DNA from: Desulfosporosinus fructosivorans
Lineage (GTDB): Bacteria > Bacillota > Desulfitobacteriia > Desulfitobacteriales > Desulfitobacteriaceae
Assembly (NCBI RefSeq): GCF_004766045.1
Contig: NZ_SPQQ01000005.1
Location: 341,173-405,172, forward strand
Length of the DNA stretch: 64,000 nucleotides
Direction of reading: 5' to 3'
A model generated the notes under the pieces. That model saw only the letters and a program-made list of their open reading frames with translations, did not search any database and was not told where the DNA came from. Position numbers and translations under genes: made by a program. Of this stretch, positions 43,394 to 52,560 are shown piece after piece (position 1 is the stretch's first letter; the number at the start of each line of letters is the position of its first letter).

Positions 43394-44256
43394 ATTAACT
43401 CCTTATTTTAAATTAAATTACATGCATTAATGTAGAGCATTGCATAATGCGTGTTTTTTCTTTTGTTATATATAATATTAACATTTATAATATGACTACA
43501 TCCTGTCATATTATAAATGCCTGCATTGACCCATTTCAATATTACTAGAGCCAATATCTGAATTTTTTTCATAGATTAACAAAATCCAAATGACATAACC
43601 ATCACCCTATCGTCAAATACAGGCTTAGTATAGTTATTATTGGGAAAACCCAAAGAAGTATCCTTGAATTCATTAGGTTTGGCATTGAAAGGGTATTTTA
43701 ATACTGGCAGCCCTTTATCCCCTTTGTCATCTGTGAAAGTGCTCAAAAAAAGGGGCCGAAAAATGCACTTTTTAGCCCCCATTTTAGCTCAATTTTTGTT
43801 CCAAAACTACAATATATTGTGTTCGAACCGTCTCACTTTCCATTCCGACCACAATACGTCATCATTATTATCACCTCCACGTGCCCTGTCACGCTAAAAG
43901 AGCTATATTTATTATAGTCATAAATCAGAGACCAGGGTGCCTCGACTGCTCGAATTGTCTGTTTATAAAACAGGTTGAGGGCTTAGTATTCTGTTTAGAA
44001 AACAGTTGACAAAATTATTCTCATCCGTCTGCTCATATTTGTCCTATTAACTGAATTCTATTCCTGTTGTTATAATATTTATTAAATTCCATGTGCAAAA
44101 ACAGGCACGTCCCCAATGCCCGCCCTGGATTCCTCCGGCCCTGGTGCGGAAAATAGTACAATACTTCATCAGATTCCCCGGCCTAATTTGGTACTATTAG
44201 AATAGTTCAAACCATATCTTTATAAAAGATAACAATAAGAAGGAGTATAAAGGCAA
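43394..44256. other. Intergenic region rich in palindromes
   Basis: About 860 bp. TTTATAATATGAC/GTCATATTATAAA near 43480-43515, and the dispersed element at 43849-43937. Minus-strand frame 43576-43782 has no ribosome site and no recognisable product. Upstream signals of the 44257 gene lie near 44150-44250. Confidence 0.45.
43849..43937. repeat. Dispersed element, copy 2
   Basis: ACCACAATACGTCATCATTA shared with 34396 and CCCTGTCACG...CAGGG caps shared with the palindrome at 36402-36455, linking the three elements into one family. Confidence 0.55.
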
Positions 44257-45678
44257 TTGATAACAGTTAGTTTACGGCCCATTGTTAGTAAGATAAATTT
44301 ACCTACTGTTTTGAAAACAACTATACATCCAGGTGACTCAATCGAAAGATTATTTATTGCAACCCAGACAGGGGAGATCTTTTACATTGGAAACGGAGTT
44401 ATAGAGACTTTTTTAGATATTCGCCCGCAAATCATAAAATTAGGTGCTTCTGGTCGTGGATATGATGAAAGGGGATTAATAGGTCTTGCGTTTCATCCCG
44501 AATTTTATTATAACGGCCTGTTTTATCTTCATTATTCAGTAGCTGGAACACAAGGTCCAGGTGCTCTTCCAAGTGCTCGTCTTGAATCTTTTAAGCCTAA
44601 CCCATGCGACCCCAGAACCCTAAACCTAAAGTGGATAAATAGAGAAATTAAATATGATCATATTGATACAGTTGAAGAATGGATTTTGCAATCGAATGGT
44701 CAACCTCAAAAAAGGCGGACATTACTTAATTTAAGAAGACCATTTTTTAATCATAATGGTGTCAATAGCTTAAACTTTTCACCCGAAACAGGAAAACTTG
44801 TTTTAACAACTGGAGATGGTGGATCAGGCTATGATCCATTTAATTTAAGCCAGGATGATATGGAAATCGCCGGTAAAATAGTTGAAATTGATGTAGTTAA
44901 GGCTACATTTATTTATAATCCACCCATAGTCACACGTTTTAATGAACTTCCCACACCTATTCAGGAAACGCTTACGGTAATTGCCAAAGGGGTTCGCAAT
45001 ATACCAGGCATTTCATTTCACAGGTTTTATGATCAGTATATTAAATATGTGGGAAATGTCGGACAGGATCTGGTAGAGTCGATTTTTTCATTCGTTCATT
45101 ATAAACCAATACCGGTTACTAAGCTAGTTCAAGCTTCTTTAATGAAATCTGAACTTGACCAAGAAGGATTTATTAACTTTGGCTGGCGAGGGTGGGAAGG
45201 TGCTTTTCCTACATCGATTATAAGGGGCTGCTCTGCAAATCAAACTTTGGATGAGAAAATAACTGCTTATTACAATGACGTAGTAAAAACTTCAGTACGG
45301 CGTCTTCAACCTCTAACTAGTTATTTTCATAAAGACCCCCGACCCGATAAGTTTGGAGGAACTGCACTTACAGGAGTCCAGCCATATATGGGGAATGAAA
45401 TCCCCGATTTAACGGGAAGCGTTGTGTTTACCGATTTTGCCCGCGATAAAGAATCTCAATCTCCGGTTAGAGGGGTTTTAGCTTATACCTGGGTAAGAAC
45501 AGATTGTAAGCTTAATGATTTTAGTGTTATTGAAACCGATTATAATTTTGGGTCTCAATCAGCCTTTTATGTTAGTTTGGGAGCGAATCTGGATCAAACC
45601 AGACTATATTTAGGAGTTTATGGCTCTATGAATGTGACTAACTTTAATCAAGGTACTGTTTTTGAAATTGTTCCATGA
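44257..45678 (+). CDS. Glucose/sorbosone dehydrogenase-like beta-propeller protein
   Basis: 473 residues from a TTG at 44257 (AAGGAG 11 bases upstream). PQQ sugar dehydrogenase/HHIP-like propeller pattern: RLFIATQTGEIFYIGNGVIE, GYDERGLIGLAFHPEFYYNG, LFYLHYS, FFNHNGVNSLNFSPETGKLV, TTGDGGSGYD, and a GWRGWEGAFP block. No signal peptide visible, unusual for secreted members. Enzymatic PQQ use not demonstrable here. Followed by a small repeat protein on the same strand. Confidence 0.8.
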   Translation: MITVSLRPIVSKINLPTVLKTTIHPGDSIERLFIATQTGEIFYIGNGVIETFLDIRPQIIKLGASGRGYDERGLIGLAFHPEFYYNGLFYLHYSVAGTQGPGALPSARLESFKPNPCDPRTLNLKWINREIKYDHIDTVEEWILQSNGQPQKRRTLLNLRRPFFNHNGVNSLNFSPETGKLVLTTGDGGSGYDPFNLSQDDMEIAGKIVEIDVVKATFIYNPPIVTRFNELPTPIQETLTVIAKGVRNIPGISFHRFYDQYIKYVGNVGQDLVESIFSFVHYKPIPVTKLVQASLMKSELDQEGFINFGWRGWEGAFPTSIIRGCSANQTLDEKITAYYNDVVKTSVRRLQPLTSYFHKDPRPDKFGGTALTGVQPYMGNEIPDLTGSVVFTDFARDKESQSPVRGVLAYTWVRTDCKLNDFSVIETDYNFGSQSAFYVSLGANLDQTRLYLGVYGSMNVTNFNQGTVFEIVP

Positions 45679-45803
45679 TTCATAACTAATAAATTTTGCT
45701 TAAAAATTTATTAGTTAACAGAAAATCACTTGGTCAACTTTCGCTTTGCGGCTTATGGAATATGTTACCATTGGGAGTAACTATTACAGGGGAAGTGAAC
45801 ACT

Positions 45804-46094
45804 ATGCACTATCAACAAACCGTACCGATCTATGCACCGTATCCGCGTATGGTTGCAAGATATCCAATTAATTATATTGGTGGTTATGAACCACCTGAAT
45901 GGGAATTATTCGAAGAACAATTCCACCCACTTTGGCTTAGACGACTTGAACGAAAAATGGGCATAAGACCAGGACTTGAGCCTTTATGGTGGGAACTTTT
46001 TGAAGAACAATTTGAACCACCTTGGTTACAACGTTTAGAGCGAAGAATGGGAATTCCTCAGCCTTACAATCCTTTATATGATTTTCCCCGCTAG
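45804..46094 (+). CDS. Small Trp/Glu/Arg-rich duplicated-motif protein
   Basis: 96 residues from ATG 45804 (GGGGAAGTG eight bases upstream). Two copies of the motif WELFEEQF(H/E)PxWLxRLER(K/R)MGI, about 33 residues apart. Pro/Tyr-rich N-terminus. No family recognised. Lies next to spore-associated genes, which makes a spore coat or core role conceivable (inference only). Confidence 0.55.
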   Translation: MHYQQTVPIYAPYPRMVARYPINYIGGYEPPEWELFEEQFHPLWLRRLERKMGIRPGLEPLWWELFEEQFEPPWLQRLERRMGIPQPYNPLYDFPR

Positions 46095-46110
46095 AAGTTA
46101 GACTAACTAT

Positions 46111-46139
46111 AGCCTAGGTATAAATACCTAGGCTTTTTT
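46111..46139. terminator. Strong convergent terminator
   Basis: Perfect AGCCTAGGTAT/ATACCTAGGCT arms with a 2-base loop, then TTTTTT on plus. It closes the 44257-46094 plus-strand transcript facing the end of the spoVA-type operon. Confidence 0.85.
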
Positions 46140-46240
46140 ACCGAGCATGTTTAAATGCATCTTTGTCGAAACGTCTCTATACTCGAACCGTAGTTATAAG
46201 AAAAGCAGTTTAAATTCCTATTATTACTTTTTCATGGCAA

Positions 46241-46444
46241 CTATTGTTTATACTGGGGTTCCTGCTGTCCGATATATTGTTCTCTTCCGTTTAACTCGTT
46301 TAGAGCAGAATCAAATGTTTGAGCAAGTTGTTCAAAGCTCTTTTTAGCCTTCTGGTCCTCAGTTTCTAGAGCAAACGTCTTCATGGTTGCTGCTGCGCTT
46401 TGAACTGTTGCTATAGCTTGTTGCATCTGGGTTCCAACCGTCAT
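46241..46444 (-). CDS. DUF1657 protein, last gene of the spoVA-type operon
   Basis: 67 residues, GGAGGTG upstream. TQMQQAIATVQSAAATMKTF, ALETEDQKAKKSFEQLAQTF is the DUF1657 two-helix pattern. Same family as the first gene of the operon (49222-49428). DUF1657 genes accompany mobile or secondary spoVA operons in spore-formers. Confidence 0.88.
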   Translation of the reverse strand: MTVGTQMQQAIATVQSAAATMKTFALETEDQKAKKSFEQLAQTFDSALNELNGREQYIGQQEPQYKQ

Positions 46445-46475
46445 TTATTAATCACCTCCTTATTAGAGTATCAGT

Positions 46476-46829
46476 TTAACCCTTAGGTCTGAAAATGAGT
46501 GCCCCCATAAATGCGAAAATAATTGCCGCTGATATCCCTGCACTGGTAATACTAAAAATCCCGGTCAGGACTCCAATCGGACCAGTGGAATCAAACTCTT
46601 TTAAAGCACCCTTGACCAACGAATTCCCGAAACTACTAATCGGTACGGTCGCTCCTGCACCAGCAAACTTAATCAGTGGATCATACAGACCCAATCCTCC
46701 CATGACTGCTCCTGTGACGACCAAAGTAACGGTTGTGTGAGCAGGCGTCAGTTTAAATCCATCCAATAACAATTGGCCAATGACACAAATCGTTCCTCCG
46801 ATCAAAAATGCCCATAGAAATTTTTCCAT
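46476..46829 (-). CDS. spoVAE: SpoVAE-type spore DPA-channel membrane protein
   Basis: 117 residues, four membrane segments, opening [20 protein letters not shown] and carrying [24 protein letters not shown] [20 protein letters not shown], hallmark of SpoVAE/EB. Homologous to the SpoVAC two genes upstream. Family role: inner spore membrane channel for dipicolinic acid. Confidence 0.9.
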   Translation of the reverse strand: MEKFLWAFLIGGTICVIGQLLLDGFKLTPAHTTVTLVVTGAVMGGLGLYDPLIKFAGAGATVPISSFGNSLVKGALKEFDSTGPIGVLTGIFSITSAGISAAIIFAFMGALIFRPKG

Positions 46830-46840
46830 AGTGATTCTCC

Positions 46841-47845
46841 TTATAGTTCAATACTTACCGCATGAGCAACCGAAGGGATACTTTCTTTCTGCTGGTAAGA
46901 CATAGGGGATAATAGAGCACCCGTTGCGATGACCAATAATTTTTTAATTTCCCCTTTACGCATCCGATTGAGAAAATGTCCAAAGGTTGTTGTTGCAGCA
47001 CAGGCACATCCACTACCGCCTGCTAACACCACAGGCTGATCCTTCCTATAGATCAAGATCCCACAGTCTGTAAAAATTTCTTCGGGGATGTTTAGGCCAT
47101 GCTTCTTCAATAAGTCGCCTGCGATTCTATGGCCGACTCTGCCTAAATCACCGGTGGCAATCACGTCATAATAGGAAGGGTCTCTGTTTAAGTCTCTAAA
47201 GTGAGCCTCAATCGTATCAACGGCCGCTGGAGCCATGGCGGCCCCCATATTGAAGGGGTCGGAAAGCCCCATATCGATGACTCGACCTATTGTTGCTGCT
47301 GTTACTTTTGGACCCTCTCCGGTATCTGAGACCAAAGCGGCGCCTGACCCCGTCACGGTCCATTGGGCAGTTGGAGGCTTCTGTGCGCCGTATTCCGTGG
47401 GATACCGGTATTGTTTTTCGGAGGCAGCATTATGACTTGAGACACAAACGAGAGCATTTTTGGCGAATTTGCTATCGACGAGGAGTGACGCCAAAGCCAA
47501 ACCTTCCATCGAAGTTGAACAGGCACCATAAAGACCAAGAAAGGGAGCCCCTAGTGTACGAGCAGCAAAACTACTGGGAACAGTTTGGTTCATCAGATCC
47601 CCTGCGAACAAGAACTGAACATCTTCTTTTTTCAGGTTGGCTTTTTTTATGGCTGTCTCACAGGCTTCTTCTTGAAGTTTCTTTTCCGCTTTTTCAAAGC
47701 TATCCTGTCCCAGCCAGAAATCGTCATGGAGGAGATCAAAATCGCACGCTAAGGGACCTTGTGCTTCGTGGGGTCCTCCCACGGCTGCCGAAGCAATAAT
47801 GGTGGGCTTGGAATCGAAAACCCAAGTTTGATGACCTTGTAACAT
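46841..47845 (-). CDS. spoVAD: SpoVAD
   Basis: 334 residues, thiolase-like fold: [56 protein letters not shown] with its Cys, and [20 protein letters not shown]. Full length. Start codon directly abuts the SpoVAC stop (TAA ATG). Family role: cytosolic-face DPA-binding subunit of the SpoVA channel. Confidence 0.95.
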   Translation of the reverse strand: MLQGHQTWVFDSKPTIIASAAVGGPHEAQGPLACDFDLLHDDFWLGQDSFEKAEKKLQEEACETAIKKANLKKEDVQFLFAGDLMNQTVPSSFAARTLGAPFLGLYGACSTSMEGLALASLLVDSKFAKNALVCVSSHNAASEKQYRYPTEYGAQKPPTAQWTVTGSGAALVSDTGEGPKVTAATIGRVIDMGLSDPFNMGAAMAPAAVDTIEAHFRDLNRDPSYYDVIATGDLGRVGHRIAGDLLKKHGLNIPEEIFTDCGILIYRKDQPVVLAGGSGCACAATTTFGHFLNRMRKGEIKKLLVIATGALLSPMSYQQKESIPSVAHAVSIEL

Positions 47846-48325
47846 TTACATCACACCCAATGCTCTAAAAATGATCACGACTAACGAGACTACAAACGCT
47901 GAGAAAACACCGAATACGATCACTGGACCGGCAATTTTAAACATATTGCCGCCAACGCCCAGAACAAACCCTTCACTGCGGTGGTCAATCGCTGCGGAGG
48001 CCATGGTATTGGCAAAACCAGTCACTGGAATGATCGTACCCGCGCCTGCCCATTGGGCAATATGGTCAAAAACACCCAACCCGGTGAGTAACACCGACAA
48101 GATGATTAATACTGCGACTGTCGGGTTTCCTGCATTTTTTTGGGAAAAATGAAAGTATGTAACAAAGAACATCTGGATACCCTGACCGATGACGCAAATG
48201 ACTCCTCCCACCAGAAAGGCCTTCAGACAATTTAAGACAATCGGCCGTTTAGGTTCTCTAGCCTGAGCAAATTCTTGGTATTCTAGTTGAGTCGGGGTAA
48301 GCTTTTTTTTCAATTTATCCGACAT
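47846..48325 (-). CDS. spoVAC: SpoVAC
   Basis: 159 residues: a polar N-terminus, then four membrane segments with CLKAFLVGGVICVIGQGIQM, LTGLGVFDHIAQWAGAGTII and PVTGFANTMASAAIDHRSEG. The last block is the family signature. Mechanosensitive DPA-release channel subunit in the spore inner membrane. Coupled to SpoVAD. Confidence 0.95.
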   Translation of the reverse strand: MSDKLKKKLTPTQLEYQEFAQAREPKRPIVLNCLKAFLVGGVICVIGQGIQMFFVTYFHFSQKNAGNPTVAVLIILSVLLTGLGVFDHIAQWAGAGTIIPVTGFANTMASAAIDHRSEGFVLGVGGNMFKIAGPVIVFGVFSAFVVSLVVIIFRALGVM

Positions 48326-48349
48326 ATAACACTAACACCTCTAAACTTA

Positions 48350-49207
48350 TTAATTTAGTAAGTAAGGACGTAATTTATCGAGGAGATTTTCAAGCTTTTG
48401 AGAGTCTCTTAGATACATTCCTTTGGCCTTTTTATCGTCAGTTTGCAGAGAGAATGCGGAAAGATCGGCTTGAACTTTTTGAAGGTTAGCAAAGAGTAAC
48501 TCCTTCACCTTTGGTTGTGGAAGTTCCACAGCATCATCAAAGAGGTCTAAGAATAAGTCCCCTGAGGAGTCGACCTGCCCGAGAAACACATTCTTAAGGT
48601 CTACTTCCATTTTCTCAAGTTCAACCTTGAGCCATTCCTGGTTGAGACCTAACGAGAACAGAGGCTCATTGAGGATATTCCCATCCATGATCACGGTTTG
48701 TGGCTCAGCCTGTGGGGCTACCTTTCGACTTAAATCGTGCGCAGTTACTGGCTTTTTATCCGATTTCAGATAAGCATTTAGCTCACCGTTGGTCTCCATG
48801 ACTGCAAATTCTACGTCGGTAAGATTAAAGATATTCTTAGAGCGTAGTTCAGCGAGAAGGTCCTCTCCGGTCATTCTAAGTTGGATAAGGTTTTCTTCCA
48901 TGATCTTGCCATGCTTGATCAATACGGTTTCTTTTCCGTTGATCAACTGATGGATTACTTCACTCTTGATCGATAAATATTCTAGGGCTATGGGGAGGAC
49001 AAGCCAGGTTAGTAAAACTATAAAACCTGAAATGAGATTTACTAGGTTTAAGGACATTAAAGTGGCGACAATGGCTAACACAATATAACTCATAAAATTA
49101 AAGGGTTTTACTCGACTAATCGTTCGTTTGCCGATAAGTCGGGTCGCTAACCAGACTAAAACAAAGAGAGAAAGTGATCTAATAATAACCGCCAGTGGTT
49201 CCTGCAT
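48350..49207 (-). CDS. DUF421 (YetF-type) membrane protein with a C-terminal DUF1657-like tail
   Basis: 285 residues. Three membrane segments (about 7-25, 37-56, 60-80), then the DUF421 cytoplasmic beta domain (IKHGKIMEENLIQLRMTGED, LLAELRSKNIFNLTDVEFAV). The last 50 residues (LQKVQADLSAFSLQTDDKKA ...) resemble the DUF1657 proteins encoded at both ends of this operon. YetF-like genes accompany the spoVA2mob operon of heat-resistant Bacillus spores. Confidence 0.85.
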   Translation of the reverse strand: MQEPLAVIIRSLSLFVLVWLATRLIGKRTISRVKPFNFMSYIVLAIVATLMSLNLVNLISGFIVLLTWLVLPIALEYLSIKSEVIHQLINGKETVLIKHGKIMEENLIQLRMTGEDLLAELRSKNIFNLTDVEFAVMETNGELNAYLKSDKKPVTAHDLSRKVAPQAEPQTVIMDGNILNEPLFSLGLNQEWLKVELEKMEVDLKNVFLGQVDSSGDLFLDLFDDAVELPQPKVKELLFANLQKVQADLSAFSLQTDDKKAKGMYLRDSQKLENLLDKLRPYLLN

Positions 49208-49221
49208 TGTTTCACACCCTT

Positions 49222-49428
49222 TTAATTACCTTTATACTGTGGCTCTTCAAATTCAAGAGTTTTAAGTCGTTCCTCTAAATCATTGATAATGGTATCGGTT
49301 ATTTCTAGTGAATTCGTGTAAACTGATTCCGTTTCTTCATCCCTTGTTTGCGTGGTATACATACTTAACGTTCCCCGAGCTCCCTTTAAACTGGCGAGAG
49401 TTTGCTTTACTTGAGAAGCAACCGTCAT
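49222..49428 (-). CDS. DUF1657 protein, first gene of the spoVA-type operon
   Basis: 68 residues, GGAGGTCG upstream: MTVASQVKQTLASLKGARGT, LSMYTTQTRDEETESVYTNS. Starts a six-gene run (DUF1657, DUF421, SpoVAC, SpoVAD, SpoVAE, DUF1657) with gaps under 40 bp. Expression in the forespore (sigma-G) is expected from the family, but I could not place a clear sigma-G promoter. Confidence 0.88.
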   Translation of the reverse strand: MTVASQVKQTLASLKGARGTLSMYTTQTRDEETESVYTNSLEITDTIINDLEERLKTLEFEEPQYKGN

Positions 49429-49845
49429 AGGTATCGACCTCCATTCACTCTTGCTTATTATTACAATTAATCCCTGTTTAATCCTTATTGTGAGTTGGTA
49501 AGTAAAGGATGTAATTTAATCAAAAGAGAGGCCCCCACTGTTCCAATGAGGGCCAAATGAGTAGGACGAGAGTTTTGTTGAGTGTAAGGTTGCCCAGGAT
49601 TTTGACAATATACTTTAAGTGAATAGTCAGAACCTACCAGCATACAGATTTACTCCTTAGATATAATAGACTTGTAATGGTCGATGAGGCTTCTTGAAGA
49701 AATAATGCCACCAACTTACAAGAAGTGATCCGTTCCATTTATACAACAAACAAAGGGAGAGCTTAACGGCCCTCCCCTTTTGGGTTTTCGACATTGATAA
49801 ACCCTATAAGGATGTTCAGAAGATTTGACCCTGCTAAATACTTGG
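49429..49845. other. Intergenic region upstream of the spoVA-type operon
   Basis: About 420 bp, holding the operon promoter region and the first copy of a 37-bp repeat (49634-49670). No gene seen. Confidence 0.5.
49634..49670. repeat. 37-bp repeat, copy 1
   Basis: 34 of 37 bases identical to 51096-51132. Both end in GATATAATAGA, which contains a perfect -10-like TATAAT. Confidence 0.7.
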
Positions 49846-50151
49846 TTAAGGGCAAGACGGAGAATCATTCCCGGCGTATGCATGCCTATGCCTATCGTTA
49901 AAGGTTGTAACGCCTTGGTAGTAGTGGATATGACCGCCCCCAGGAAAGTAAATGGCAGGTCCAGTTACACCTCTATAGTAGTGAACATGTCCATCATCCA
50001 GAGTGGTAGCCCCATAGTAATGATGAACGTGGGTATTTCCTCTTGCAATTCCCAGAGTGGTAGTACCGAACATTCTGTGGGTGTGACCGTCTTCAAAAGT
50101 GGTTCCAAAGCTGTAGTGATGAACGTGATATATCTCTGCAGTATGATTCAA
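49846..50151 (-). CDS. YmaF-family histidine-rich protein
   Basis: 101 residues from a TTG at 50151 (GAGAGGTGA upstream). Five HxHxYxGxT-like units (YHVHHYSFGTT, NTHVHHYYGATT, GHVHYYRGVT, GHIHYYQGVT, HRHAY), the pattern of YmaF, a family of spore-former proteins likely binding metal through the repeated His pairs. Confidence 0.8.
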   Translation of the reverse strand: MNHTAEIYHVHHYSFGTTFEDGHTHRMFGTTTLGIARGNTHVHHYYGATTLDDGHVHYYRGVTGPAIYFPGGGHIHYYQGVTTFNDRHRHAYAGNDSPSCP

Positions 50152-50261
50152 TAAAATTCACCTCTCTTCCCAACTTCTTTTCCATTATATGGAGTAAAAA
50201 GGTTAAAAGAGACTGACCACATTAGCATACCTGAAAAGATGGGTTTATGTACTTAACCTCA

Positions 50262-50798
50262 TTATTTACCGTGCACTTCAACAAAGAATAATGCTTCTCG
50301 TCTGATATGGTCTATTAACAAGGGGTAATTAAAAGTAAATAAAGTGCAACTTAGCATTTGATTTAAAATTCTAGTTTTAAACTGTATAAGCTCCTGGGTC
50401 AAAGCAATAGCCCGTTGATTCAAATTTGCTACAGCGGTCTCTAAGCTTGGGTCTGAAGCGCCGGGCTCAAGCATTAGTTCGTCTAATGTTAATTCGGTAT
50501 CGATAGGTATGCCTGAAAGTTCGATCGTTTTTTGCTCTGCTCTGAGGGTTTTGTCAGTTACCACTTCCCCGGAAGACAGGACTACCCTACTGACATTTCT
50601 ATTCGCTAAACTGACAGCTTCCCGTAAAAGCGCATTAAATTGTTCCTTAAACTGATCTGCCTGACGGGCTAAGTCACTATCGATTGGTAAAAACCCTGCT
50701 TCAAGGAATAATGAATGTTCTTTCATGATGCGTAAAAAAAACAGGTTTGATTCAAGGGACAAACGTACAAAATCCGTGACTGATATCTTACGACCCAT
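50262..50798 (-). CDS. DUF2935-family protein (single-domain form)
   Basis: 178 residues, AAGGAGG upstream. Helical bundle with FLRIMKEHSLFLEAGFLPID, ADQFKEQFNALLREAV and a terminal CTLFTFNYPLLIDHIRREAL. DUF2935 proteins usually carry two such bundles; only about one and a half are here, so it is a short form. Frequent in endospore-formers. Confidence 0.75.
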   Translation of the reverse strand: MGRKISVTDFVRLSLESNLFFLRIMKEHSLFLEAGFLPIDSDLARQADQFKEQFNALLREAVSLANRNVSRVVLSSGEVVTDKTLRAEQKTIELSGIPIDTELTLDELMLEPGASDPSLETAVANLNQRAIALTQELIQFKTRILNQMLSCTLFTFNYPLLIDHIRREALFFVEVHGK

Positions 50799-51183
50799 TT
50801 TTACCCTCCTTATCTAAAGTCTTTAGGACATAATATTCAACTTTAGGACAAGGGTGACAAACCTTATAAATCCATAACTGAGTTCAAATGCTGATTCCTA
50901 AAAAGCAAAAAGCCTAGAGTTGCACAAATACTTGTGGCTCAAGACTCGCTAGCTTGCACTAGACGGGTTTAATTGTAGCGTTGGGACGGGTCGGACAAAC
51001 TACAAAATCGCAAAAGCTCTAATCTCTTTTCAGGTGCAATTTCACAAATGAGGCCAGATGAGGAAAAAACGCCCCTGAAAGCGGATAGACAAAAACTACC
51101 AGCTTACAGATTCACTCCTTGGATATAATAGAAATCAGAATGTAGCTAAGGTTTTATATATTTCATGGAATAATATTCTATAT
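50799..51183. other. Intergenic region upstream of tRNA-Gln
   Basis: About 385 bp with the second 37-bp repeat (51096-51132), whose TATAAT could serve as -10 of the tRNA promoter. No gene. Confidence 0.5.
51096..51132. repeat. 37-bp repeat, copy 2
   Basis: Matches 49634-49670 at 34 of 37 positions; about 50 bp upstream of the tRNA. Confidence 0.7.
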
Positions 51184-51258
51184 TGGGGTGTCGCCAAGCG
51201 GTAAGGCACCAGACTTTGACTCTGGCATTCGTTGGTTCAAATCCAGCCTCCCCAGCCA
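51184..51258 (+). tRNA. tRNA-Gln (anticodon TTG), CCA encoded
   Basis: Cloverleaf by eye: acceptor TGGGGTG with CTCCCCA, D-arm GCCAAGCGGTAAGGC, anticodon stem CCAGA/TCTGG with loop CTTTGAC (anticodon TTG), T-arm GTTGG-TTCAAAT-CCAGC, discriminator G and encoded CCA at 51256-51258. One non-pair (T6 opposite T) in the acceptor stem. Confidence 0.9.
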
Positions 51259-51369
51259 TTAATCTATAAAAAGTACAAATTTAAGGTAAATTGAGAAATC
51301 AATTTACCTTTCCGTTTAGAAGGGTATGCAGTAGATTTATGTGAAATTAAACAATAGGAGAAGCGCAAA

Positions 51370-52005
51370 ATGGAAATTCTAAGCCTAAAAACAGGTAAAC
51401 TGATACACTTTTTCCTTCCGATTATTTTTTTCATCGTTTTTATATGGTCTGCTTATAAACCTTACCAATTAGGTACCTGGTTTTTAGAGGTTACCCCGAT
51501 TGTTGTGGGGACAATTATTATTATATATTCCTATAATAAGTTTCGTCTCACGACTCCCGTTTATTTGCTTCTATGTTTGGGTGCAATCATAGTCCTCATC
51601 GGGGGGCATTACACCTATGGCAAAGTACCACTGTTTAACTGGCTACAAGATTCTTTTAATCTTGGGAGGAATTACTATGATCGGTTTGGCCATTTTGTCA
51701 ATGGTTTTGTTTGGGCCCTAACTTTACGAGAAATCCTGCTGCGAACATCTGCCTTACAAAAAAGAAAATTACTCATAACCGTTGTTCTCGGCTTAGTTCT
51801 CGGGGTAAGTGCACTTTATGAATTAGTTGAATGGTGTGTGGCAATAATGTTGGGCGGAGATGCAGAGGCTTTCCTTGGACTTCAAGGAGATATTTGGGAC
51901 ACGCAGTGGGACATGTTTCTTGCATTAGCTGGGGCTATAATTTGCTTGTTAAGTTTATCCTCGATTCATGACCAATATTTAATCAATGAAATCGACGTAC
52001 AGTAA
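51370..52005 (+). CDS. DUF2238-family (YjdF-like) membrane protein
   Basis: 211 residues, AGGAGAAG upstream. Six membrane segments with the family motifs NYYDRFGHFVNGF, LREILLR, SALYELVEWCVA and GDIWDTQWDMFLALAGA. Family of unknown function with conserved polar residues inside the membrane. Confidence 0.85.
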   Translation: MEILSLKTGKLIHFFLPIIFFIVFIWSAYKPYQLGTWFLEVTPIVVGTIIIIYSYNKFRLTTPVYLLLCLGAIIVLIGGHYTYGKVPLFNWLQDSFNLGRNYYDRFGHFVNGFVWALTLREILLRTSALQKRKLLITVVLGLVLGVSALYELVEWCVAIMLGGDAEAFLGLQGDIWDTQWDMFLALAGAIICLLSLSSIHDQYLINEIDVQ

Positions 52006-52057
52006 ATGCGTTAGTGTGAGAATTTCTATCTTTGGTATGCTACCCCCAGACTGAAAT

Positions 52058-52560
52058 GACCCCAAAAAGTTAGACAAAAATATGGTTCAAATTTTCGTAA
52101 GGTAACCGAGAAGCGGTTACCTCTTTTCATGCAGTGTCTAACATTCGGTACTGTACTGGACTCATGCCGCCAAGCTTATGCTTAATTCGCCTGTTGTTAT
52201 AGTAATCAAGATAATCTATTAGTTCTTTCTTAAAGTGTTCAATAGATTCAAAGTCTTGAAGATAGAGTAACTCGCTTTTCGAGCATTTCCACTATCATTC
52301 GAAAATTGGGATGCTCACTAAGACTGAATGCAATAAGTTCTCCATTATATAGGTCAAGCAAAGGAGATAGATATAGTTTTTTACCGAACAGTGAGAACTC
52401 GGTAACATCGGTTGTTAGCTTCTCAAAAGGCTTGTCCGCCTTGAAGTTCCGTTCCAACAGATTTGGTGCAACCTTGCCAACGCCACCCTTGTAGGAGTTA
52501 TATTTCTTCATCCTGACCCGACAAAACAACCCCATTTTATCGCACCTCCTAACCAAATTA
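52058..52560 (-). mobile_element. IS3-family insertion sequence remnant
   Basis: Minus-strand frames give IS3/IS150-type OrfB pieces: ADKPFEKLTTDVTEFSLFGK (first Asp of DDE), SPLLDLYNGELIAF (52248-52556), and downstream in another frame [20 protein letters not shown] and [16 protein letters not shown] ending at 52134. The middle, including the second Asp, is deleted. TGACCCCAAAAAGTTAGACA at 52058-52077 looks like one terminal inverted repeat. Confidence 0.75.
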
